Below are positions 57,701 to 64,000 of a stretch of 64,000 nt of DNA, piece after piece. The notes beneath the pieces were generated by a model that saw only the letters and a program-made list of their open reading frames with translations, searched no databases and was not told the DNA's origin. This DNA is from an uncultured Collinsella sp. (GTDB taxonomy: Bacteria > Actinomycetota > Coriobacteriia > Coriobacteriales > Coriobacteriaceae), in the NCBI GenBank assembly GCA_900757495.1, contig CAAENX010000011.1:62001-126000 (forward strand), read 5' to 3'. The position numbers and the translations under genes are program-made. Every line of letters begins with the position of its first letter. Position 1 is the stretch's first letter.

Positions 57701-60700
57701 CTATGCCTCCTTAATGGGTGCCAGCGCCTGAGCCAGATCGGCAGACGTCAGCGGTCGCAGGGACACCTCGAAACTGAAGCTCTCAAAACGGGTGCGATAG
57801 GAATCGAGCACCTCGGAGCCCCAAGAGTTCGAGCCAAGGCCGAGCAGCTGGTCGTTGATGTTGACCGTGACCGTGTCACCCTTGACAAGGTCGTAGACGT
57901 GCTTGGCGTTATCGATGGCCTCGCAGCTATAGGGCCATGCCGAGAATGAGAACGGGTTGGAAGCAGCGTCGCTCGAACGCGTCACGACCAAACCGTCACC
58001 GTGGCTGGAGCGCAGGGCAACCCAACGGGTGCCCTCGCGGTTAGCGCAATCCTGGGGCATGACATACGGCGTGAACATGTCGTCGACCGTAGTGCGGTAA
58101 TGACCAACTGGGTTGGCGCGCAGCGAGTCCGGATAGTTCTCGCCCGGGCCGTGGCCATACCACTCGACGGCACGATCACAACCGGGGACCTCGAAGGAGA
58201 TGCCGATGCGCGGGATGATATCCGAGTAATCGCCGTAGGGCTCGCCGGAAACCTTGAGGTCGACGCGACCGCTCGGAAGCACGGTGTAAACGAGCTCGAC
58301 GCGCATGCCGAACGCGCGGACGGGAGGAGCGATACGCTGGCTCACGGTAACGACGACCGCATTGCCGTCCTGCTTCCAAGAAACCTTGCGGGTAGACGTC
58401 TGCATCACATCGATGAAGTTGTCCTTCCACAGTGAGTCATACTCCTGAGCGTGGTTGTCGACGAGCGGATGCCAAAAACCAACCTGGAGACCAGAGGCCA
58501 TTACGTCGCGGCCGGATGCCTTCCACTCGCTCACGGTACCGTTGACTTTGCTGAAGGTCAGCTCGCCGTTGAGGGAGTGAATGCGGATCTCTTGCTCGGT
58601 CTCCTCGACCGTAAGCTCAGGACGAGCGGGGGCGGCGATGGCCGGCGCCGGATGGTTTGCGATGGCAAACTGGCTTGCGCCCAGCTGGAACATCGGCTCG
58701 CACCAGGCGTGAGCCGCCATGGTGTAGGCGCGCACGGTCAGCAGGGTCTCGCCTACCGCGGCCTCGCGAATCACCAGTGGCAGCTGGACGGATTCGCTGG
58801 GAGCCACCGCGCCGGGCATAAGCGTCTTGCGGCACACAACGTCGCCGTCCACCAGGGTCTCCGCCGACAGGCAGACATCCTCGAGGGTAGTAAACCAGCG
58901 CTTGTTCGTGACGGTCAGCTCGCCCGCCTCGGTGTCATAAGCCATGCGAACCGGGCAGATGACCTGGCCATACTCAGTGAGGCCCGGGCTCGGCTGCTGC
59001 CAAGGGAACACCATGCCATCGATGCAGAAGTTGCTGTTGTTGGGGTAATCGCCGTTGTCGCCACCATACATATCGTAAGCAACGCCATCCTCGGTCACAG
59101 CAGCCAAACCGTGGTCGCACCATTCCCAGATAAACTGGCCTTGGATGCAATCCCAGCGATCGAAGACCTCCTGGTACTCGGACAGGCCTCCGGGGCCATT
59201 GCCCATGGAGTGGCCGTACTCGCAGTTGATGCGCGGCTTGGGGAACGGATGCTCACCAAAGTCGTTCATCTGCGAAACACGGGAGTACATGGTGGAAATG
59301 ACGTCGACGGTATCGGCGTTGCGATCCTCCTCGTAGTGGACCGGACGACCGTCGAGCTCGTGAGCCTTGGCGTACATCGCACGGATGTTGCAGCCATAGC
59401 CACTCTCGTTGCCCATCGACCACATGATGATGCAGGCGTGATTGCGCTCCTGCATCACCAGGCGCTCGATGCGGTCGACGTAGGCCGGCTCCCATGCAGG
59501 GTCGTCGGTGACCAGGGCGATGTTGCCGATATTCTCGAAGCCGTGGCTCTCCATATCGGTCTCGGCGACCAGCATGATGCCATACTCATCGCACAGCTCG
59601 TAGAAGCGCGGGTCATTGGCATAGTGAGAGGTGCGCACCGCGTTGATGTTGTGTCGCTTCATGAGCTCCAGGTCGCGGCGCATGCGATCGAGGCCCACAG
59701 CGCGACCCTTGTGATCGTCGTGATCGTGGCGGTTGACGCCATGCATCTTAAAGTAGGTGCCGTTGAGGTAGATATGATTGCCCTCGACCGTCACCTCGGC
59801 AAGGCCCTGGCGATGCGGAACGTACTCGCTAACCTCGTCACCGTCGTAGACCTCAAACGTAAGGTCATAGAGGAAGGGGTCCTCGGGGTTCCAGAAGTGG
59901 GCATCGGCAACGCTGCACTCGGTATGGCCGTCGACGCACTCGCCCGTAGCGACCACGTTCTCGCCATCGCTGAGCGTAAACACGACGCGGGTAGCGCCCT
60001 CGGCCACCGTATCGAGCGTGATCAGAGCGGCATCGCCCTCGCGGTGCGTGCGGAACCTAAAGTCGACCAGGTGCGCGGCGGGACGCTGCATAAGGTACAC
60101 ATCGCGGAAGATGCCCGAAGCCCACCACATGTCCTGATCCTCGATATAGCTGCCATCGCTGTACTGCAGGACCTTGACCGCAAACAGGTTGTCGCCCTCG
60201 ACGAGCGCGTCGGTCACGTCGAACTCGGCGGACAGACGCGAGCCCTTGGTCATGCCGATAAACTGGCCGTTGACGTACAGCTCGCCATAGCTCTCGATGC
60301 CGTCGAAGCGAATGATCTCGCGGGCGCCGGCAGGAACGGCGGGAAGGTTGACGATGCGCTGGTAGACGCCCGTGGGGTCGTCGGAGGGAACGAACGGCTG
60401 ATCCACCGGAAATGGGAAACCCTCGTCGGTGTAGGCAAGGTTGCCATAGCCGTCTACCTGCCACAGGTGCGGAACCTCCACGTGGTCCCACTCGGACTTG
60501 TACGTGGAGAGCTCCTCGTTGGAGACGGCAGCAGGCCCCTCAAAGAGGCGGAACTGCCACGAGCCAGACAGCTGGACAAACCCGCGCGACAGCTCGCGGC
60601 TGTACGTAGCGGCGAGATCGGCGGTCTCATAACCCATAAAGTACGCATGGGGTGCCAGGCGGTTCCTGTGGGTGAGCGCTTGGTTTTCCCAATCGTTAAT

Positions 60701-60709
60701 GGCGTCCAT
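57701..60709 (-). CDS. ebgA: GH2 beta-galactosidase (EbgA/LacZ type)
   Basis: 1002 residues, the size of LacZ/EbgA. Domains in order: jelly-roll (residues ~45-215), two Ig-like domains, TIM barrel, and the C-terminal Bgal small-chain domain. The acid/base Glu is in IIMWSMGNESGYG, the nucleophile Glu in WDCIQGQFIWEWCDHG, preceded by RTSHYANDPRFYELCDEYG and INCEYGHSMGNG. Hydrolyses lactose or other beta-galactosides inside the cell. GAAGGAG precedes the ATG. Three CAACCGGTTG operators lie upstream and a LacI gene is divergent. Confidence 0.94.
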   Translation of the reverse strand: MDAINDWENQALTHRNRLAPHAYFMGYETADLAATYSRELSRGFVQLSGSWQFRLFEGPAAVSNEELSTYKSEWDHVEVPHLWQVDGYGNLAYTDEGFPFPVDQPFVPSDDPTGVYQRIVNLPAVPAGAREIIRFDGIESYGELYVNGQFIGMTKGSRLSAEFDVTDALVEGDNLFAVKVLQYSDGSYIEDQDMWWASGIFRDVYLMQRPAAHLVDFRFRTHREGDAALITLDTVAEGATRVVFTLSDGENVVATGECVDGHTECSVADAHFWNPEDPFLYDLTFEVYDGDEVSEYVPHRQGLAEVTVEGNHIYLNGTYFKMHGVNRHDHDDHKGRAVGLDRMRRDLELMKRHNINAVRTSHYANDPRFYELCDEYGIMLVAETDMESHGFENIGNIALVTDDPAWEPAYVDRIERLVMQERNHACIIMWSMGNESGYGCNIRAMYAKAHELDGRPVHYEEDRNADTVDVISTMYSRVSQMNDFGEHPFPKPRINCEYGHSMGNGPGGLSEYQEVFDRWDCIQGQFIWEWCDHGLAAVTEDGVAYDMYGGDNGDYPNNSNFCIDGMVFPWQQPSPGLTEYGQVICPVRMAYDTEAGELTVTNKRWFTTLEDVCLSAETLVDGDVVCRKTLMPGAVAPSESVQLPLVIREAAVGETLLTVRAYTMAAHAWCEPMFQLGASQFAIANHPAPAIAAPARPELTVEETEQEIRIHSLNGELTFSKVNGTVSEWKASGRDVMASGLQVGFWHPLVDNHAQEYDSLWKDNFIDVMQTSTRKVSWKQDGNAVVVTVSQRIAPPVRAFGMRVELVYTVLPSGRVDLKVSGEPYGDYSDIIPRIGISFEVPGCDRAVEWYGHGPGENYPDSLRANPVGHYRTTVDDMFTPYVMPQDCANREGTRWVALRSSHGDGLVVTRSSDAASNPFSFSAWPYSCEAIDNAKHVYDLVKGDTVTVNINDQLLGLGSNSWGSEVLDSYRTRFESFSFEVSLRPLTSADLAQALAPIKEA

Positions 60710-60741
60710 GGTGATGCTCCTTCGTCATCGTAGTGATTCTT

Positions 60742-60845
60742 GTGCAACCGGTTGTCCTTATCTTACGGGCGATGCAAAAAAAATGTGCAACCGGTTGTCC
60801 GCTGAACGGTCGATTTGGCCGGATTAACGGTGCAACCGGTTGTAC
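60742..60845. promoter_or_regulatory. Three LacI-type operators, beta-galactosidase promoter
   Basis: GTGCAACCGGTTGTCC at 60742 and 60785, and GTGCAACCGGTTGTAC at 60830; centre spacings 43 and 45 bp. Perfect CAACCGGTTG cores. Between divergent ebgA and lacI. Beyond 60846 the gap to 61087 shows only a -10-like TATAGT at 61020. Confidence 0.85.
60803..60831 (-). promoter_or_regulatory. AACGG direct repeat with 21-bp period, beta-galactosidase promoter
   Basis: 29-bp frame beginning TGAACGGTCGATTT and ending TTAACGGT, squeezed between the second and third LacI operators. Confidence 0.6.
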
Positions 60846-61087
60846 AACCGCGACACTTATGTCACCCTGAATATCGAAACTCAACGCAAAACATCGTTCT
60901 TAAGCTCGTAGGCAACCGCCACGCCCGCTGATATCTCACCCACACGAGACGTATTCGATTGCGGCTTGGTTGCAAAACGACACCTGTCACCGGATATCAT
61001 GAACGCTGTTCAGGCGCACTATAGTAAGCTGTATCCGCACTAACCCCGTATCAGTGACAACATCGACCGCATTTTCCAGGAGACGCC

Positions 61088-62104
61088 ATGACCCAACCAG
61101 TTCGCACCGCACCTACGCTTGCCGAGGTTGCCGCAGCTGCCGGCGTGTCGCGCTCCACGGCATCGCGCGCCCTCAACGATTCGCCCCGCATTAGCGAGGA
61201 AACCAAAAAGCGCGTCCGTGCGGCGGCCAAGGAAGTCAATTTTGTCCCCAACGCTCGTGGCCGAGCGCTCGCTGTCGGGCGCACGGAAATCATCGCCGTG
61301 CTCGTGACCGAGCCCCTGAGTGAACTCTTCAGCGACCCCACCTATAGCGAGTTTTTGAGCGGCATTACCGAGGAACTGTCGGAGTCATCCTATCTGCCCG
61401 TTATCTTGCAGGCGTCTTCTGCGCATGAGCGCAACCGCGCACGCGAGCACTTTGAGCGCCGCTCGTTCGACGCCGTAATCGACGTCTCCCCCTACAAGGG
61501 CAGCGAGCTGCTCGAGGTGCTGCGCGAGCTGGGCGTGCCCACCGTGTTGTGCGGCCAGCTCGAGGGTCACCCCTATCGCGATGTGTTCTCGACGGTCTAC
61601 TCTGACGACGAAGAGGGCGGACGCTTTGCAGCGCTCGCCATGAAGGAGCGTGGGCGCAAAGATATCGTCGCCGTGTTGGGACCGCAAGAAAACCCCGCTG
61701 TTGTCGACCGCCTTCGCGGCTACCGTGCCGTCTTGGGCGAAGACCTCCCAGACGCAAACGTTATCTATACCGGCTGGAACAGCGGAGACGGCTATCAGGC
61801 CATGCACCAGATCCTCGCGCGCGAGATTGCTTTCGATGGCGTGCTCTGCGGATCGGACCGTATCGCGGCTGGCGTCATCACCGCACTCAACGAGGCAGGC
61901 CTATCCGTTCCGGCGGACGCTTCTGTCGTCGGCTTCGACGATCACGAGATTGCGACGCGCTGCGTCCCCGCGCTCACGACCGTCCGCCAGCCCCTGCGCG
62001 AAGAAGGCCACATGGCCGCCAACATTGCGCTCGACATGATCAAGGGCGCCGAGCCCACCACCTCCGTGATGCACATGCAGCTCGTTCAGAGAGACTCGCT
62101 GTAG
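61088..62104 (+). CDS. LacI-family regulator of the beta-galactosidase operon
   Basis: 338 residues. HTH TLAEVAAAAGVSRSTASRALNDSPRISEETKKRV, hinge ARGRALAVGRTE, then a sugar-binding core with the final GFDDHEIATRCVPALTTVRQPLREEGHMAANIALDMI typical of GalR/LacI members. AGGAG is 7 nt before the ATG. Divergent from ebgA with three CAACCGGTTG sites between, so it almost surely controls that promoter and its own. Confidence 0.92.
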   Translation: MTQPVRTAPTLAEVAAAAGVSRSTASRALNDSPRISEETKKRVRAAAKEVNFVPNARGRALAVGRTEIIAVLVTEPLSELFSDPTYSEFLSGITEELSESSYLPVILQASSAHERNRAREHFERRSFDAVIDVSPYKGSELLEVLRELGVPTVLCGQLEGHPYRDVFSTVYSDDEEGGRFAALAMKERGRKDIVAVLGPQENPAVVDRLRGYRAVLGEDLPDANVIYTGWNSGDGYQAMHQILAREIAFDGVLCGSDRIAAGVITALNEAGLSVPADASVVGFDDHEIATRCVPALTTVRQPLREEGHMAANIALDMIKGAEPTTSVMHMQLVQRDSL

Positions 62105-62176
62105 GAAACTGGGCCGGACTTTTCGCCAGACAGTTGTTGCGGAAAGCCCGTCCCGTTTTGAGCGCTCATTCTGGAA

Positions 62177-62278
62177 CACAGTTTCCGTTAGACAGCTCAA
62201 CCGGAAACTGTGCCCCATTATTTTGCCGAATTCTGGGTCGCGCTTTCCCAGAGGGCCCCCTTTGGGAAAGCGCGACCC
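62177..62278. repeat. Inverted repeats with GGAAA(C/G)...CCC repeat units after lacI
   Basis: Hairpins 62177-62212 (11-bp arms CACAGTTTCCG) and 62235-62278 (perfect 16-bp arms GGGTCGCGCTTTCCCA). Loose repeats of GGAAA..G.G.CCC..TTCTGG run through 62140-62300. The second hairpin may end the lacI transcript. No gene in 62105-62409. Confidence 0.5.
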
Positions 62279-62355
62279 GTTCTGGACGCAGATTCCGCGA
62301 CGCACTTTCCGCGATGCCCGGTCAACCCGTACCCTCGCAACATCGGCGTATTAAA

Positions 62356-62386
62356 AACGAGGGAAGGCGCACGTCCTTCCCTCGTT
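62356..62386 (-). terminator. Terminator of aspS
   Basis: Perfect 12-bp stem AACGAGGGAAGG/CCTTCCCTCGTT, 7-nt loop, followed on the minus strand by TTTAATACG. Confidence 0.9.
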
Positions 62387-62409
62387 GCGGGCAATATGTA
62401 GCCGCTTGC

Positions 62410-64000
62410 CTACATCAGGCGCAGGCTGACGTCCTTGAGCTGGGCGCCGGAAACGGCACTCGGGGCACCCGACATAAGGTCGGAGCCGCTGGCCGTCTTG
62501 GGGAACGCCATGACGTCGCGGATGGAGTCGGAGCCGGTGAGCAGCATGCACACGCGGTCCAGGCCCAGAGCAAAACCGCCCATCGGGGGCGCACCAAACT
62601 TGAGCGCCTCCATGAGGAAGCCGAACTGCGACTCGGCGCGCTCCTCGGTAAAGCCCAGAAGCTTGAGCATGGACATCTGCATCTCGGCGTTATGGATACG
62701 CATACCGCCGCCGCCAGCCTCAAAGCCGTCCATGACAAAGTCGTAGGTGCAGGAGCCGGCTGCCAGCGGGTCGGCCTCGATCTTGGCGATGTCCGTCTCG
62801 GTCGGCAGGGTAAAGGGCTGATGCTCGGCTGCATAGGCCTTGCGGTCCTCGTCCCAGTGGAACAGTGGGAAGTTGACGACCCACAGGAAGTCGTGGCCCT
62901 CGCGCTTGATCTCGAGCGCGTTGGCCATGTGGGAACGCATGCCACCCAGGATCTCGTCAGAGAGCAGGCGCGGACCGGCGGCGAACATCACAAGGTCGCC
63001 GGGCTCGACGTCCATACGCTCGCGCAGAGCCGCCATCTCCTCGTCCGAGAAGAACTTTACGATCGGGCTGTTGATGGAGCCGTCCTCGCGGAAGGCGATC
63101 CAAGCCAAGCCCTTGGCGCCAAACGTGGAGGCCACGCCGGCGAGCTTATCGATCTTGGCGCGGGCCCAGGCGCCGGCGCCCTTAGCGTTGATGGCCTTGA
63201 CGACAGAACCCTCCTCGTTTGCGGCAGTCGCAAAGACCTTGAACTTGGAGTTGGCAAAGATGTCGGTCAGGTCGACCAGGTGCATGCCATAGCGGGTATC
63301 GGGCTTGTCGGAGCCATAGGTGTCCATGGCATCCCAGTAGTTCATGCGACGCAGCGGCGTGGGCATCTCGACGCCCATGCGGCCGAAAGCATCGGCCAGG
63401 ACTTCTTCGAGCGCGCTCATAACGTCGTTCTGGTCCACGAAGGACATCTCGATATCGACCTGGGTGAATTCGGGCTGACGGTCGGCGCGCAGGTCCTCGT
63501 CACGGAAGCACTTGGCAACCTGGTAGTAGCGCTCGACGCCACCGACCATGAGCAGCTGCTTCAGGAGCTGCGGGGACTGCGGCAGGGCGTAGAAGTTGCC
63601 CGGCTGGATGCGACTGGGAACGATGAAGTCGCGGGCGCCCTCGGGCGTGGACTTGAACAGGGAGGGCGTCTCGACCTCCATGAACTCACGGTTGTGCAGC
63701 GCCTCGCGAATGGCAAAGGTAAAGTCGGAACGCAGCTTGAGGTTGGCCATCATCTCGGGACGACGGAGGTCCAGATAGCGATAACGCAGGCGGGTGTCCT
63801 CGCTGGTCTCGATGCCGTCCTCGATCTGGAACGGCGGGGTGACGGACGTGTTGAGCACCTCGGCGTGGTCGGTCAGGACCTCGATCTCGCCGGTGGCGAG
63901 CTTGGTGTTGGTGGTCTCCTCGCCACGAGCGCGCACGACGCCGTGAATCTTGATGGGCCACTCGGGACGCATGGTCTCGGCGATCTTAAAGGCATCGCCA
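62410..64000 (-). CDS. aspS: Aspartyl-tRNA synthetase (5' end cut by window edge)
   Basis: About 530 residues visible; the N-terminal anticodon-binding domain is missing its first part, since the frame stays open past 64000. Class II motifs: motif 1 area DFTFAIREALHNREFMEVETPSL, motif 2 KCFRDEDLRADRQPEFTQVDIEMSF (FRDEDLRADRQPEF is diagnostic for AspRS), the bacterial insertion domain (about 280-410 of the full protein), and motif 3 GLDRVCMLL. The cell also has GatCAB, so it may be a non-discriminating AspRS, which cannot be decided from the visible part. Confidence 0.95.
   Translation of the reverse strand, partial: GDAFKIAETMRPEWPIKIHGVVRARGEETTNTKLATGEIEVLTDHAEVLNTSVTPPFQIEDGIETSEDTRLRYRYLDLRRPEMMANLKLRSDFTFAIREALHNREFMEVETPSLFKSTPEGARDFIVPSRIQPGNFYALPQSPQLLKQLLMVGGVERYYQVAKCFRDEDLRADRQPEFTQVDIEMSFVDQNDVMSALEEVLADAFGRMGVEMPTPLRRMNYWDAMDTYGSDKPDTRYGMHLVDLTDIFANSKFKVFATAANEEGSVVKAINAKGAGAWARAKIDKLAGVASTFGAKGLAWIAFREDGSINSPIVKFFSDEEMAALRERMDVEPGDLVMFAAGPRLLSDEILGGMRSHMANALEIKREGHDFLWVVNFPLFHWDEDRKAYAAEHQPFTLPTETDIAKIEADPLAAGSCTYDFVMDGFEAGGGGMRIHNAEMQMSMLKLLGFTEERAESQFGFLMEALKFGAPPMGGFALGLDRVCMLLTGSDSIRDVMAFPKTASGSDLMSGAPSAVSGAQLKDVSLRLM

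Noticed and set aside
58451..60733. 760-codon plus-strand ORF opposite ebgA
   Set aside because: Complementary-frame artefact of the beta-galactosidase gene.

Overview
The window looks like chromosome of a high-GC gut actinobacterium of the class Coriobacteriia. Collinsella is my best guess, from the GatCAB operon, a GlnR-like orphan regulator beside a GSI-type glutamine synthetase, GPH sugar transport, a FeoAAB set, and compact GC-rich genes with strong purine-rich Shine-Dalgarno sites. The genus was judged from general resemblance, not from a database search. No rRNA, tRNA, CRISPR array, insertion sequence or prophage was seen.

Layout. 1-3.7 kb: heterodimeric ABC exporter pair (one partner cut by the left edge) divergent from an AraC regulator, resembling YbtPQ/YbtA. 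3.9-7.4 kb: gatCAB. 7.6-11.6 kb: MFS exporter and two molybdopterin genes (moaA and a moaC-mobB fusion). 11.8-14.5 kb: nuclease-like gene between two copies of a 57-bp palindromic repeat, then a MATE pump behind a MerR-type promoter. 14.7-18.6 kb: ligA and an HtrA protease. 18.7-20.9 kb: AT-richer island with a predicted exported cysteine protease and two exported or membrane companions. 21.0-24.1 kb: GlnR-like regulator, glnA and a HepT/MntA-type toxin-antitoxin pair whose antitoxin carries an extra DNA-binding domain.

24.1-51.3 kb is the most coherent part: a pectin/hexuronate catabolism region. KDG kinase and KDPG aldolase (with their LacI regulator), DhuD/KduD-like and DhuI-like enzymes, a GH105 unsaturated uronyl hydrolase, an SGNH esterase, a CE8 pectinesterase fused to a second esterase, a GH28 polygalacturonase, a GPH transporter and uxaCBA convert oligogalacturonides to KDG and on to pyruvate and glyceraldehyde-3-phosphate. 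None of the glycan-degrading enzymes shows a signal peptide, so the cell appears to import oligomers and digest them inside. Four promoters of this region share TGAACGTTCA-type LacI operators, presumably read by the LacI regulator at 50.2-51.3 kb.

51.4-54.8 kb: feoA-feoA-feoB plus a Cys-rich small protein, with putative iron operators. 55 kb: an HPr with Asp at position 46. 55.6-62.1 kb: an ebgA/ebgC-type beta-galactosidase operon with an APC permease, under a divergent LacI gene and three CAACCGGTTG operators. 62.4 kb to the right edge: aspS, 5' end cut.

The most unusual signals are regulatory. A direct repeat (AACGG twice, exactly 21 bp apart, in a 29-bp frame) sits just upstream of the LacI operators in three, probably four, sugar promoters that use two different LacI operators, implying an unidentified common activator. 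A family of 57-bp palindromes (three copies with compensatory stem changes), a 216-bp MITE-like element, and a leader ORF with a hairpin-buried Shine-Dalgarno upstream of kdgK also stand out.
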